A DNA stretch of 64,000 bases from Saccharopolyspora sp. SCSIO 74807 (GTDB taxonomy: Bacteria; Actinomycetota; Actinomycetes; Mycobacteriales; Pseudonocardiaceae): the NCBI RefSeq assembly GCF_037023755.1, contig NZ_CP146100.1, positions 1,986,501 through 2,050,500 on the forward strand, in the 5' to 3' direction. The notes below the pieces were generated by a model that saw only the letters and a list, made by a program, of their open reading frames with translations, was not told the origin of the DNA and did not search any database. Positions 7,795 through 17,509 of this stretch are shown here, piece after piece. Each line of letters opens with the position of its first letter. Position 1 is the stretch's first letter. A program made the translations under genes and the position numbers.

Positions 7795-8625
7795 TCACGC
7801 GCCGAAGACGTCCGGGTCCGGGCCGACGCGCTTGCCGGTCTCCAGCCCTGCCAGCACCGTCATGTCGTCGTCGGCGAGCTCGAAGTCGAAGACCTCGATG
7901 TTCTGCCGGATCCGCGCGGGCGTCGCCGACTTCGGGATCGCGACGTTGCCCAGCTGCACGTGCCAGCGCAGCACGATCTGCGCAGCGGACTTGCCGTACT
8001 TCTCGGCGAGCGAGACCAGCGTGGAGTCCTCCAGCAGGCCCTTGCCCTGCCCGATCGGGCTCCACGCCTCGGTGACGATGCCGTGCTCGCGGTGGAACGC
8101 GCGCAGGTCGCTCTGCTGCAGGTTCGGGTGCAGCTCGATCTGGTTCAGCGCGGGCGTGATCTCGGTTTCCTCGAACAGCCGGCGCAGGTGCGGGATCTGG
8201 AAGTTGGACACGCCGATGGACTTGACCCGGCCGTCGGCGTGCAGCTTCTCGAACGCCTTCCAGGTCTCGACGTACTTGTCCTGACCTGCGGCGGGCCAGT
8301 GGATCAAGTACAGGTCCACGTAGTCGAGGCCGAGCTTGGTGATGCTCTCGTCGAACGCCTTCAGCGTCTCGTCGTAGCCCTGCCGGTCGTTCCACAGCTT
8401 GGTGGTGACGAACAGGTCCGAGCGCCGGACCCCCGATTCGGCGATCGCCTTGCCGACCCCTTCTTCGTTGCCGTACGCGGCAGCGGTGTCAATGCTGCGG
8501 TACCCGGCCTCGATCGCCGCCTGCACCGGCTCGATCACCTCGTCCGGCGGCACCTGGAAAACGCCGAAGCCGATCTGCGGGATCTCTGCGCCGGTGTTGA
8601 GCGTGAGGTTCGGAACCTGGGTCAT
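7795..8625 (-). CDS. Aldo/keto reductase (2,5-diketogluconate reductase type)
   Basis: This 276-residue (alpha/beta)8 reductase reduces carbonyls with NADPH in the cytoplasm. The catalytic tetrad is present: Asp and Tyr in SIDTAAAYGNE, Lys in FVTTKLWN, and His in YLIHWP. The family signature GVSNFQIPHL and the cofactor-binding VAIPKSATPARIRQN near the C terminus are intact. Length and motifs match the Dkg/AKR5 group. An AAAGG lies shortly before the ATG. It is separated from the next minus-strand gene by about 170 bp, so it is probably transcribed alone or by read-through. Confidence 0.92.
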   Translation of the reverse strand: MTQVPNLTLNTGAEIPQIGFGVFQVPPDEVIEPVQAAIEAGYRSIDTAAAYGNEEGVGKAIAESGVRRSDLFVTTKLWNDRQGYDETLKAFDESITKLGLDYVDLYLIHWPAAGQDKYVETWKAFEKLHADGRVKSIGVSNFQIPHLRRLFEETEITPALNQIELHPNLQQSDLRAFHREHGIVTEAWSPIGQGKGLLEDSTLVSLAEKYGKSAAQIVLRWHVQLGNVAIPKSATPARIRQNIEVFDFELADDDMTVLAGLETGKRVGPDPDVFGA

Positions 8626-8798
8626 CTACTCGTACCTTTCGGGTCGAACGTTGTCGTGGCCCGCACCGTCGGCGCGTCGTGCGGGGGAGCCGCCCCGTGC
8701 AACCAGCTGCGCGGGGCGCGGATTCCCGCCGGGGCGCGTTCCATCACAGCACGCCGCCGGACGGCGAGCTATCCGCACCTGCCGGTCCCGCGCCGAGC

Positions 8799-10022
8799 TC
8801 AGCTCGCGTGCGGCGCCTCGGCCTGCGCGGCGGAACCCTGCTGCTCCGCGCGGTGCGAGGCGACGAGTTCGCCCGCCTTCGGTCCGCGGTCCAGCCAGCC
8901 CGACAGCCCAGCGAACCCGAGCCCGACCAGGGCCAGCAGCGCACCCACCCAGCTCGGCGCGGTCAGCCCGAAGCCGCCCGCGATGACCAGCCCGCCGAGG
9001 TAGGCACCCAGCGAGTTGGCGATGTTGAACGTGGACTGGATGCTGGCCGAGCCCAGCGCCGGGGCCTCCTTGGCCTTGTCCAGGATCCGCGCCTGGATGC
9101 TGGGGATCGCGGCGAATCCGGCCAGCCCGACCAGGAACACGTTGATCGCGGCCAGCGTCATGCTGTGCGCGGTGAACAGGAACCCGGTCAGCGCCAGCGC
9201 CAGCGCGGCGAGGAACGCGTAGAGCGTGCGCATCGGCGCCCGGTCCGCCAGCCGCCCGCCGATCATGGTGCCGACGGTCATGCCGACGCCGAACAGCGCC
9301 AGCAGCGCGGTCGCCATCGCCGGGGTGTAGCCGGTGACGTCGGTCAGCAGCGGCTTGATGTAGCTGTAGAACGAGAACGTCGCGGCGAAGCCGAACACCA
9401 CCACCGCGAACGCCAGCCACACCTGCGGGCGCTTGAACGCGACGAGCTCGCCGCGCAGGCTCACGTCGGTCGGCTTCGGCTGTTGCGGCACCAGCGCGGC
9501 CACGGCGGCCAGCGCCACCACGCCGATCACCGCCACCACGCCGAACGTGAAGCGCCACCCGAAGTTCTGGCCGAGCAGCGTGCCCAGCGGGACACCGACG
9601 ATGTTGGCCACGGTGAGCCCGATGAACATCATCGAGATGGCTTGCGCGCGCTTGTCGCGGGCCACGAGTCCCGCGGCCACGACGGCGCCCACGCCGAAGA
9701 AGGTGCCGTGCGGCAGTCCGGCGACGAACCGCGCCGCCAGCAGCGTGCCGTGCGTCGGGGCTAGCGCCGAGGCCAGGTTCCCCAGCGTGAACAGCCCCAT
9801 CATGCTGATCAGGATGGTCTTGCGCCGGACGCGCATCCCGGCGGCGGTCAGCAGCGGTGCGCCGACGACGACGCCCAGCGCGTACAGCGAGATGTAGCCG
9901 CTGGCGTCGGACAGCGACACGTGGAAGTTCGAGGCCACTTCGGGCAGCAGCCCCATCATCACGAACTCGGTGGTGCCGATGCCGAATGCGGCGATGGCCA
10001 GAGCCAGCAGGGCAATGGGCAA
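8799..10022 (-). CDS. MFS exporter, AraJ/YdhP type
   Basis: This 407-residue protein has twelve predicted membrane segments. The opening (LAIAAFGIGTTEFVMMGLLPEVA) is the hallmark of the DHA1 AraJ/YdhP subgroup of drug or sugar efflux carriers, and RVRRKTIL with a following hydrophobic run marks the loop 2-3 region. The start is TTG at 10022, supported by AGGAG about seven bases upstream. The C terminus ends in a short charged tail. The transported compound is unknown; efflux is a family inference. Confidence 0.88.
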   Translation of the reverse strand: MPIALLALAIAAFGIGTTEFVMMGLLPEVASNFHVSLSDASGYISLYALGVVVGAPLLTAAGMRVRRKTILISMMGLFTLGNLASALAPTHGTLLAARFVAGLPHGTFFGVGAVVAAGLVARDKRAQAISMMFIGLTVANIVGVPLGTLLGQNFGWRFTFGVVAVIGVVALAAVAALVPQQPKPTDVSLRGELVAFKRPQVWLAFAVVVFGFAATFSFYSYIKPLLTDVTGYTPAMATALLALFGVGMTVGTMIGGRLADRAPMRTLYAFLAALALALTGFLFTAHSMTLAAINVFLVGLAGFAAIPSIQARILDKAKEAPALGSASIQSTFNIANSLGAYLGGLVIAGGFGLTAPSWVGALLALVGLGFAGLSGWLDRGPKAGELVASHRAEQQGSAAQAEAPHAS

Positions 10023-10399
10023 GGCGGTCTCCTGTGCGAGCGTGCCGGACCAGGGTCAATGCCGCGACCGAACCGATTCGACAGCGGCACGTGCAGGCGC
10101 CGCCGGCTTTTCCGGCGGTGCGTGCTCAATGGATTCAGGAAGACCGGCCGACGCTGGCCGCTCCCGACGCGCACAACACTAGCCAGTGCGACTGATGTTC
10201 CCGAGGAGGATATGAAGCGGGCCACTGCGGCACCCGAGCCTTCTCACCCGTTCGGCGGCGTCGTCCGGTGCGTCGTGCGCCCCTGCCCCTGCGTTACCGG
10301 TTGCGAAACGATTTGTGCGAGGTCGGACGCTCGCCGCGAAGCCGTTGTGCACAGCGCCCACCGTGATCACGGCCGAGTTCGCGGGCGCTGAGCCCCGGA
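10023..10399. other. 377-bp non-coding interval
   Basis: This stretch lies between the MFS gene start and the end of the cytochrome oxidase gene. It should carry the exporter's promoter. A GAGGAGG sits two bases before an ATG at 10213 that opens a Cys-rich 59-codon frame, but the spacing is too tight and the composition is unconvincing. I see no convincing gene, repeat or structured RNA. Confidence 0.5.
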
Positions 10400-12097
10400 T
10401 CATTCGGAGCCGGCTCTGCGCCCGACGTGCGCCTCTTCCTCCAACCGCCGCGCCATGTGCGGGTAGTGCAGCTCGAACGCCGGCCGGATCGAGCGGATGC
10501 GGGGCAGTTCGGTGAAGTTGTGCCGCGGCGGCGGGGACGAAGTGGCCCACTCCAGCGAGTTGCCGTGCCCCCAGGGGTCGTCCACGGTCACCGGGGTGCC
10601 GAACCGGGCGCTGACGAACACGTTCCACAGGAACGGCAGCATCGAAGCGCCCAGGATGAACGCCCCGACCGTCGAGGCCACGTTCATCCCGGTGAACCCG
10701 TCCGATGGCAGGTAGTCCGCGTAGCGGCGCGGCATCCCGGCGTTGCCGAGCCAGTGCTGCACCAGGAACGTGGTGTGGAAGCCGATGAAGGTGAGCCAGA
10801 AGTGCAGCTTGCCCAGCCGCTCGTCCATCATCCGGCCGGTCATCTTCGGGAACCAGAAGTACATCCCGGCGAACACCGCGAAGACGATCGTGCCGAACAG
10901 CACGTAGTGGAAGTGCGCCACCACGAAGTACGTGTCGTGCACGTGGAAGTCCACGCCCGGCTCGGCCAGCAGCACCCCCGTCAGCCCGCCGAGCAGGAAC
11001 GTGACCAGAAAGCCGACCGAGAACAGCATCGGCGTCTCGAAGGTGATGTGCCCACGCCACATGGTGCCGATCCAGTTGAAGAACTTCACCCCCGTCGGCA
11101 CCGCGATCAGGAACGTGGTGAACGAGAAGAACGGAAGCAGCACCGCGCCGGTGGCGAACATGTGGTGCGCCCAGACCACCGCCGAGAGCCCGCCGATCAG
11201 CAGCGTCGCGAAGACCAGGCCGGTGTAGCCGAACAGCGGTTTGCGGCTGAACACCGGGATGATCTCGGTGATGATGCCGAAGAACGGCAGCGCCACGATG
11301 TAGACCTCGGGGTGCCCGAAGAACCAGAACAGGTGCTGCCAGAGGATCACCCCGCCGTTGGCCGGGTCGAACACGTGCGCTCCGAGGTGCCGGTCGGCCA
11401 GCAGCCCCATCAGCGCCGCGGTCAGGATCGGGAAGGCGATCAGGATCAGGATGCTGGTCACCAGGATGTTCCAGGTGAAGATCGGCATCCGCCACATCGT
11501 CATGCCGGGTGCGCGCATGCACACGATCGTCGTGATCATGTTGACCCCGCCGAGAATGGTGCCGAGCCCGCTGACCACCAGCCCGGTGATCCAGATGTCG
11601 CCGCCGAACCCGGCGCTGAACATCGACCGGGACAGCGGCGTGTACCCGGTCCAGCCGAAGTCGGCCGCGCCACCGGGGAAGACGAACCCGCTGAGCACCA
11701 TCAGCCCGCCGAACAGGAACAACCAGTAGGACAGCGCGTTGAGCCGCGGGAACGCCACGTCCGGCGCACCGATCTGCAGCGGCAGGATCACGTTGGCGAA
11801 CCCGAACACGATCGGCGTCGCGAACAGCAGCAGCATGATCGTGCCGTGCATGGTGAACAGCTGGTTGTACTGCTCGGTGGACAGGAACTGCAGGCCCGGC
11901 TGCGCCAGCTCGCCGCGGATCAGCAGCGCCATCAGGCCACCCGCGACGAAATATCCGAAGGCCGTGGCGAGGTAGAGCTTGCCGATCACCTTCGGGTCCG
12001 TGCTGTGCGCCCAGGAAACGACCTTGGAACTCTTCGACGGCCGGGGCGTGGTGGAAGCGCGGGTCGGTTCCGGGACGGGTCGTTGCACGGTGGCCAT
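10400..12097 (-). CDS. ctaD: Cytochrome c oxidase subunit I (aa3 type)
   Basis: This 565-residue catalytic subunit of the aa3 terminal oxidase has twelve membrane helices. Metal ligands are visible in order: His in FTMHGTIML (haem a), [13 protein letters not shown] (CuB His and cross-linked Tyr), the His pair in [10 protein letters not shown] (CuB), and [13 protein letters not shown] (haem a3 and haem a). It reduces O2 to water and pumps protons. The ATG at 12097 is preceded by AGGAG; an upstream in-frame codon at 12178 is not. No subunit II, III or assembly gene is nearby, which is usual for actinobacterial ctaD. Confidence 0.97.
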   Translation of the reverse strand: MATVQRPVPEPTRASTTPRPSKSSKVVSWAHSTDPKVIGKLYLATAFGYFVAGGLMALLIRGELAQPGLQFLSTEQYNQLFTMHGTIMLLLFATPIVFGFANVILPLQIGAPDVAFPRLNALSYWLFLFGGLMVLSGFVFPGGAADFGWTGYTPLSRSMFSAGFGGDIWITGLVVSGLGTILGGVNMITTIVCMRAPGMTMWRMPIFTWNILVTSILILIAFPILTAALMGLLADRHLGAHVFDPANGGVILWQHLFWFFGHPEVYIVALPFFGIITEIIPVFSRKPLFGYTGLVFATLLIGGLSAVVWAHHMFATGAVLLPFFSFTTFLIAVPTGVKFFNWIGTMWRGHITFETPMLFSVGFLVTFLLGGLTGVLLAEPGVDFHVHDTYFVVAHFHYVLFGTIVFAVFAGMYFWFPKMTGRMMDERLGKLHFWLTFIGFHTTFLVQHWLGNAGMPRRYADYLPSDGFTGMNVASTVGAFILGASMLPFLWNVFVSARFGTPVTVDDPWGHGNSLEWATSSPPPRHNFTELPRIRSIRPAFELHYPHMARRLEEEAHVGRRAGSE

Positions 12098-12271
12098 GCC
12101 AGCTCCTGCGGCTCGGCGACGTGTTGTCCGCTGCTCGGGCGGTTCGGCCAGTCTTGACCCGGTCGTGGGCGCCTGCAATCCGGTGCGGCGCTTGATCCGT
12201 GAGCGGTGGAAGGCTGCTGCTCGCCAGGGCGTTGCCCAGGTACGGCATCACGGCTGACATCGGAGGGAACC

Positions 12272-13075
12272 ATGGCGCTCACGCTCGGCGGCGGCCCGCT
12301 GACCACCCGGCCGCCGGAGACGGTGAACTACCGCATCGACGGCCCGCCGCACCGGTTGTTCTGGCACGACTTCCCGCGCCGCGTGCGGGCGCTGTTCGGC
12401 GGGCAGGTGGTCCTCGACAGCACCGGCGCGAAGCTGCTGCACGAGAGCAACCTGCTCCCGCAGCTCTACGTCCCGGAGCGGGACCTGCGCACGGACCTGC
12501 TCGAACCCACCGCGCACAGCACGCACTGCCCGTTCAAGGGCGACGCCGCCTACCTCTCCGTGCGGGTCGGTGATCGCATCGCGGAGAACGCGGTGTGGAC
12601 CTACCCGCAGCCCACCGAGGACGCGACCTGGCTGGACGGCTACGCCGCCGTCTACTGGGCTGCGATGGACGCCTGGTTCGACGAGGACGAAGAGGTCTTC
12701 GGCCACATCCGCGACCCGTACCACCGGGTCGACGTGCGCAGCACCGGACGGCACGTGCGGGTGCTGGCCGGGGATGTCGTGGTGGCCGAGAGCAGGCGCG
12801 CGAAGCTGCTGTCCGAGACCGGTCTGCCGAACCGCTACTACCTGCCGCCCGAGGACGTGCGCACCGACCTGTTCGGGCCGAGCGCGACGCACACGGTGTG
12901 CCCGTACAAGGGCACCGCGTCCTACCGCTCGCTGCACACGGATGACCGGCTCATCCCGGACGCGGCCTGGTCCTACCCGGAACCGTTGGACGGTGCCCGC
13001 GCGATCGCCGGGTACCTGTGCCTGCACGCGGACGGGTTGACCACCGAAGTCGACGGCGTGCCGCTGGCCGGGTAG
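12272..13075 (+). CDS. Tandem DUF427 protein
   Basis: This 267-residue protein is two DUF427 copies in a row. Copy 1 is around residues 25-130 and copy 2 around 148-250. Each carries a V(R/L)xxFGGxVV-like strand, a KLL(H/S)E segment, a YVPxxDLRTDLL-like block and a Cys in H(S/T)xCP(F/Y)KG followed by A(A/S)Y. DUF427 is a small beta-barrel of unknown biochemical role, common in actinobacteria. A GGAGGG just before the ATG at 12272 fixes the start. The stop codon is the first copy of a 19-bp tandem repeat. Confidence 0.85.
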   Translation: MALTLGGGPLTTRPPETVNYRIDGPPHRLFWHDFPRRVRALFGGQVVLDSTGAKLLHESNLLPQLYVPERDLRTDLLEPTAHSTHCPFKGDAAYLSVRVGDRIAENAVWTYPQPTEDATWLDGYAAVYWAAMDAWFDEDEEVFGHIRDPYHRVDVRSTGRHVRVLAGDVVVAESRRAKLLSETGLPNRYYLPPEDVRTDLFGPSATHTVCPYKGTASYRSLHTDDRLIPDAAWSYPEPLDGARAIAGYLCLHADGLTTEVDGVPLAG

Positions 13076-13219
13076 CTCGCCGGAGTTCGGGTAACTCACC
13101 GGGACTCGGGTAGCTCGCCGGAACCCCAGTGGCTCGCCAGCACCGGGTAGCTCACTGGGTCTGGGTGGCTCCCCGGAACCCGGGTAGCTCGCCGGAATCC
13201 GGGCAGCGCGCCGTGTTCC
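13070..13219. repeat. Degenerate 19-bp tandem repeat, about eight copies
   Basis: Eight consecutive units of 18-19 bp follow the pattern GGGTAGCTCGCCGGAACCC. The first unit contains the TAG stop of the DUF427 gene. The array fills almost all of the 150 bp between two convergent genes. Copies 1, 3 and 7 are the best conserved; copy 8 is the most divergent. Confidence 0.85.
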
Positions 13220-13225
13220 GGCGGC

Positions 13226-13789
13226 TCAGCCTTCCAGCGCGGCCAGTGCCATGCGGTGCAGCAGCGCGCCCATCGCGGCGGTGTCCAGGTGCGCGCTGTA
13301 CGGCGTCGAGTTGATCAGCCCGAGCACCGCGTGCGCGGCCGCCCGCGCCGTCGGCACGTCCAGGTCCGGCCGCGCCCGGCGCAGCACCTCCACCCAGACC
13401 TCCACGTACGAGCGCTGCACCTCGCGCACCCGGTGGTGATCGGTTTCCGCGAGGCTGTCCAGGTCGCGCATGTGCACGCTGATCAGCGCGGGGTTGGTGA
13501 GGGCGAACTCGACGTGCCAGCGCACCAGCTCCTCCAGCGCCGCCCGCGGTTCGCCGGTCGTGTCCGCGCGGCTGCGGCCGCCGTCGAGCAGCCGGTCGCT
13601 GATGCCGGTGAGCATCTCCGCGAGCATCGCGTCCTTGCTGCGGAAGTGCCGGTACAGCGCGGGACCGGAGATGCCGACGGCCCGGCCGATGTCGTCGATG
13701 CCCACGCCGTGGAAGCCGTAGCGGGCGAATAGCTCCGCCGCAGCGTCGAGCAGTTGCTCGCGGCGGGTCGGACGTGCGGTGCCGGTCAT
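13226..13789 (-). CDS. TetR-family repressor of the adjacent acyl-CoA catabolic operon
   Basis: This protein has about 187 residues. The N-terminal helix-turn-helix is clear (LLDAAAELFARYGFHGVGID, then VGISGPALYRHFRSKDAML), followed by an all-alpha ligand domain. It is divergent from the carboxylase/dehydrogenase operon, and a 49-bp nested palindrome lies in the gap. This mirrors the mycobacterial BkaR (Rv2506) arrangement with accD1, accA1 and fadE19. The likely role is repression relieved by a branched-chain acyl-CoA, by analogy only. The ATG at 13789 is preferred over GTG-type codons at 13810, which would place the gene start inside the palindrome. Confidence 0.88.
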   Translation of the reverse strand: MTGTARPTRREQLLDAAAELFARYGFHGVGIDDIGRAVGISGPALYRHFRSKDAMLAEMLTGISDRLLDGGRSRADTTGEPRAALEELVRWHVEFALTNPALISVHMRDLDSLAETDHHRVREVQRSYVEVWVEVLRRARPDLDVPTARAAAHAVLGLINSTPYSAHLDTAAMGALLHRMALAALEG

Positions 13790-13808
13790 CGGAACCGATA
13801 CTAGACGC

Positions 13809-13857
13809 ATCGGTTAGCGCTCGTTAACATCGGCCATGTTAACGATGACTAACCGAT
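13809..13857. promoter_or_regulatory. Nested 49-bp operator palindrome
   Basis: Two inverted repeats share the same centre at 13833. The inner arms are TCGTTAACAT (13821-13830) and ATGTTAACGA (13836-13845), a perfect 10-bp match. The outer arms are ATCGGTTAG (13809-13817) and CTAACCGAT (13849-13857), a perfect 9-bp match. This fits a TetR operator that covers both divergent promoters. Confidence 0.75.
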
Positions 13858-13891
13858 CCCCATCGGCACCGCGCGAGCGGAAGGTTCGCCC

Positions 13892-15505
13892 GTGGACGCA
13901 CCCATTCTGAGCAGCGCACTCGACCCGGCCGCCGAACCCGCCGCGCGGTTCGCCGCCGAGCACGAGGCGCTGGTCGACGACCTCAACGCCGAGCTCGCCC
14001 GCGCCCGGCTCGGCGGTCCGGAGAAGTCCCGCGCCCGGCACACCGAGCGCGGCAAGCTGCTGCCGCGCGACCGGGTGGACGCGCTGCTGGACCGGGGCTC
14101 GCCGTTCCTGGAGCTCGCGCCGATGGCCGCGCACGGCCTCTACGACGACGAAGCGCCCTCGGCCGGGATCATCACCGGCATCGGACGGGTCTCCGGGCGC
14201 GAGTGCGTGATCGTCGCCAACGACGCCACCGTCAAGGGCGGCACCTACTACCCGATGACGGTCAAGAAGCACCTGCGCGCGCAAGAGGTCGCGCTGCACA
14301 ACAACCTGCCGTGCCTGTACCTGGTGGACTCCGGCGGCGCGTTCCTGCCGCGGCAGGACGAGGTTTTCCCGGACCGCGAGCACTTCGGGCGGATCTTCTT
14401 CAACCAGGCCACGATGTCGGCCCGCGGCATCCCGCAGATCGCCGCGGTGCTCGGCTCCTGCACCGCCGGTGGCGCCTACGTCCCCGCGATGAGCGATGAG
14501 GCGGTGATCGTGCGCGCGCAGGGCACGATCTTCCTTGGCGGTCCGCCGCTGGTGAAGGCCGCAACCGGCGCGGAGGTCACCGCCGAGGAGCTCGGCGGCG
14601 GTGAGCTGCATTCGCGCACTTCCGGGGTGACCGACCACCTCGCGGCCGACGACGCCGACGCGCTGCGCATCGTGCGCTCCATCGTCAGCACGCTCGGCCC
14701 GCGCGAGCCGCGGCCGTGGGACGTCCTGCCGATCGAGGAACCCGTCGTGCCACCGGAAGATCTGTACGCGGCGGTGCCCACCGACAGCAGAACTCCTTAC
14801 GACGTGCACGAGGTCATCGCGCGGATCGTGGACGGGAGCCGGTTCCAGGAGTTCAAGCGCGACTACGGCAGCACGCTGGTCACCGGATTCGCCCGGCTGC
14901 ACGGGCATCCGGTGGGAATCGTGGCCAACAACGGCATCCTGTTCGGCGAGTCCGCGCTCAAGGGCGCGCACTTCATCGAGCTCTGCGACAAGCGCTCGAT
15001 CCCGTTGGTGTTCCTGCAGAACATCTCCGGGTTCATGGTCGGCAAGGACTACGAGGCGAGCGGGATCGCCAAGCACGGCGCGAAGATGGTCACCGCCGTG
15101 GCCTGCGCGCGGGTCCCGAAGTTCACCGTGGTCATCGGCGGTTCGTTCGGCGCCGGGAACTACTCGATGTGCGGGCGGGCGTATTCGCCGCGGTTCCTGT
15201 GGATGTGGCCGAACGCGCGGATCTCCGTGATGGGCGGCGAGCAGGCCGCCTCGGTGCTCTCGACCGTGCGCCGCGACCAGAAGGAGTCCCGCGGCGAGGA
15301 CTGGCCCGCCGAGGCCGAGGAGGAGTTCAAGCGCCCGGTCCGCGAGCAGTACGAGCAGCAGGGGCATCCGTACTACTCGACGGCTCGGTTGTGGGACGAC
15401 GGCGTGATCGACCCGAAGCAGACCCGCACGGTGCTCGGCCTGGCGCTGTCGGCTGCGGGCAACGCGCCGCTGGAGCAGGTCGGCTACGGCGTCTTCCGGA
15501 TGTGA
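13892..15505 (+). CDS. accD1: Acyl-CoA carboxylase beta subunit, methylcrotonyl-CoA carboxylase type
   Basis: This 537-residue carboxyltransferase transfers CO2 from biotin to an acyl-CoA, probably 3-methylcrotonyl-CoA in leucine breakdown. Conserved parts include [30 protein letters not shown], the oxyanion-forming [15 protein letters not shown] with [16 protein letters not shown], and [18 protein letters not shown] in the second crotonase-like half. Those features separate MCC beta from propionyl-CoA carboxylase. The GTG at 13892 has GGAAGG eight bases upstream. The alpha subunit starts 11 bp after its stop, so they are co-transcribed. Confidence 0.93.
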   Translation: MDAPILSSALDPAAEPAARFAAEHEALVDDLNAELARARLGGPEKSRARHTERGKLLPRDRVDALLDRGSPFLELAPMAAHGLYDDEAPSAGIITGIGRVSGRECVIVANDATVKGGTYYPMTVKKHLRAQEVALHNNLPCLYLVDSGGAFLPRQDEVFPDREHFGRIFFNQATMSARGIPQIAAVLGSCTAGGAYVPAMSDEAVIVRAQGTIFLGGPPLVKAATGAEVTAEELGGGELHSRTSGVTDHLAADDADALRIVRSIVSTLGPREPRPWDVLPIEEPVVPPEDLYAAVPTDSRTPYDVHEVIARIVDGSRFQEFKRDYGSTLVTGFARLHGHPVGIVANNGILFGESALKGAHFIELCDKRSIPLVFLQNISGFMVGKDYEASGIAKHGAKMVTAVACARVPKFTVVIGGSFGAGNYSMCGRAYSPRFLWMWPNARISVMGGEQAASVLSTVRRDQKESRGEDWPAEAEEEFKRPVREQYEQQGHPYYSTARLWDDGVIDPKQTRTVLGLALSAAGNAPLEQVGYGVFRM

Positions 15506-15516
15506 GGTGAGGTGCT

Positions 15517-17508
15517 GTGACGGGATCCATCGGCGCGGTGCTGGTGGCGAACCGGGGCGAGATCGCGGTCCGGGTGATCCGGACGCTGCGGCGGATGGGC
15601 GTCCGCGCCATCGCGGTGCACACCGATGCCGACCGCGGCGCGCGGCACGTGGCCGAGGCCGACACCTCCGTCCACATCGGAGCGAATCGGAGCTACCTCG
15701 ACGCCGCCAGGGTGCTCGAAGCCGCCGAGCGGACCGGTGCGCAGGCCGTGCACCCCGGTTACGGCTTCCTGTCCGAGAACGCGGAGTTCGCCCGCGCCTG
15801 CGAAGACGCGGGCCTGGCCTTCATCGGACCGTCAGCGAGCGCGATCGAAGCGATGGGCGACAAGATCCGCGCCAAGGCCACCGTGACCGCGGCCGGAGTC
15901 CCGGTGGTGCCCGGCCGCAGCGATCCCGGCATGACCGACGCGGACCTCGTCGAAGCAGCCCGCGAAGTGGGGTATCCGGTGCTGCTCAAGCCGTCCGCAG
16001 GTGGCGGTGGCAAGGGGATGCGGCTGGTCGAGTCCCCGGAGCGGCTGCCCGAGCAGATCACCTCCGCGCGCCGCGAGGCCGCCGCCGCGTTCGGCGACGA
16101 CACGCTGTTCGCGGAGCGCTTCGTGGCCCGCCCGCGGCACGTCGAGGTGCAGGTCCTCGCTGATTCCCGCGGCGGCGCTGTCCACCTCGGCGAGCGCGAG
16201 TGCAGCTTGCAGCGCCGCCACCAGAAGATCATCGAGGAGGCGCCGTCCGCGCTGCTGGACGCCTCGACGCGGGAGCGCATCGGTGCCGCGGCGGTCGCCG
16301 TCGCCCGCTCGGTGGGCTACGCCGGGGCGGGAACGGTGGAGTTCATCGTCTCCGCGGACCGGCCGGACGAGTTCTTCTTCATGGAGATGAACACCCGGCT
16401 GCAGGTCGAGCACCCGGTGACCGAGCTGGTCACCGCCGTCGGCGAACAGCGCGGCGTCGACCTGGTCGAGCAGCAGGTCCGCGTCGCGGCCGGGGAGGCG
16501 CTGCCCTTCGCGCAGGAGGACCTGCGCCTCGACGGGCACGCCGTGGAGGCCCGCGTCTACGCGGAAGATCCCACCCGCGGCTTCCTGCCCACCGGCGGCC
16601 GAGTGCTCGCGGTGCACGAACCCGCCGGTGTGCGGGTGGATTCCGGGATCTCGCAGGGCACGGTCGTCGGCTCGGACTACGACCCGATGCTGGCGAAGGT
16701 CGTCGCATGGGGCCCGGCGCGCGCGGACGCGGTGCGCAAGCTGGACGCCGCGCTGGCCGAAACGGCGGTGCTGGGCCTGACCACGAACATCGCGTTCCTG
16801 CGCAACCTGCTCGGCCATCCCGACGTGCTGGCCGGGCGGCTGGACACCGGGCTGGTCGAGCGGGAGTCCGAAGCGCTCACCACCGATCCGATGCCGCCGG
16901 AAGTGCCGGTCGCGGCGGCGCTGTTCGACCTCGCCGCGGCCGAACCGGGCGGTCCGGTGGTCGACCCGTGGGAGGTGCCGAGCGGTTGGCGGCTCGGCGA
17001 ACCGGCGTGGAGCACGTGGCGCTTCGCGGCCGGCGAGGTGCGGGTGCGCGGGCGCGCCGCCGATGCGGAGGTCGCGACCGGCGAGGAGGGCGGCCCCGCG
17101 AGCGCGGTGCTCGACGGCGATCTGCTCACCCTCACCTATCGCCGCCGGACGCACCGCTTCCGCTGCGCACGCGACGGCGACACGACGTGGCTGGCGGCCG
17201 AGGGGCGGACCTGGGCGGTGCACGAGCACCGGCTGCTGGCAGGCCCCGATGAGGACGCGGGCGGCGCGGGCGGTGCGGTCACCAGCCCGATGCCCGGCAC
17301 GGTGCTCAGCGCGGACGCCACCACCGGCGCAGAAGTCCACAAGGGACAGACGCTGTTCGTCGTCGAGGCGATGAAGATGGAGCACATCGTCACTTCTCCC
17401 GCCGACGGCACGATCACCGCCGTGAACGTCCGAAAAGGACAGTCGGTGGGCCTGGACGAGCCGCTGGCCGTCGTCACCGCGCATCCCGCTCACCACGAGG
17501 AGTCCTGA
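15517..17508 (+). CDS. accA1: Acyl-CoA carboxylase alpha subunit (biotin carboxylase plus biotin carrier)
   Basis: This 663-residue protein carries biotin carboxylase in its first 450 residues and a biotinyl domain at the end. Markers are [18 protein letters not shown], the glycine-rich ATP loop [29 protein letters not shown], and [16 protein letters not shown]. The biotin-accepting lysine is in EAMKMEH near residue 620. It carboxylates its own biotin with ATP and bicarbonate and pairs with the upstream beta subunit. The GTG start at 15517 follows GAGGTGAGG. Its TGA is one base before the next ATG, so translation is probably coupled. Confidence 0.94.
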   Translation: MTGSIGAVLVANRGEIAVRVIRTLRRMGVRAIAVHTDADRGARHVAEADTSVHIGANRSYLDAARVLEAAERTGAQAVHPGYGFLSENAEFARACEDAGLAFIGPSASAIEAMGDKIRAKATVTAAGVPVVPGRSDPGMTDADLVEAAREVGYPVLLKPSAGGGGKGMRLVESPERLPEQITSARREAAAAFGDDTLFAERFVARPRHVEVQVLADSRGGAVHLGERECSLQRRHQKIIEEAPSALLDASTRERIGAAAVAVARSVGYAGAGTVEFIVSADRPDEFFFMEMNTRLQVEHPVTELVTAVGEQRGVDLVEQQVRVAAGEALPFAQEDLRLDGHAVEARVYAEDPTRGFLPTGGRVLAVHEPAGVRVDSGISQGTVVGSDYDPMLAKVVAWGPARADAVRKLDAALAETAVLGLTTNIAFLRNLLGHPDVLAGRLDTGLVERESEALTTDPMPPEVPVAAALFDLAAAEPGGPVVDPWEVPSGWRLGEPAWSTWRFAAGEVRVRGRAADAEVATGEEGGPASAVLDGDLLTLTYRRRTHRFRCARDGDTTWLAAEGRTWAVHEHRLLAGPDEDAGGAGGAVTSPMPGTVLSADATTGAEVHKGQTLFVVEAMKMEHIVTSPADGTITAVNVRKGQSVGLDEPLAVVTAHPAHHEES

Positions 17509-17509
17509 A

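Noticed and set aside
10213-10391. A 59-codon Cys-rich frame with GAGGAGG in front
   Set aside because: The site is only two bases from the ATG and the residue pattern is not protein-like beyond the cysteines. It may be worth a transcript check but is not listed as a gene.
13070-13219. 19-bp array considered as CRISPR or as iterons of an origin
   Set aside because: No spacers, no cas or rep gene, and the unit is degenerate and placed between convergent genes.
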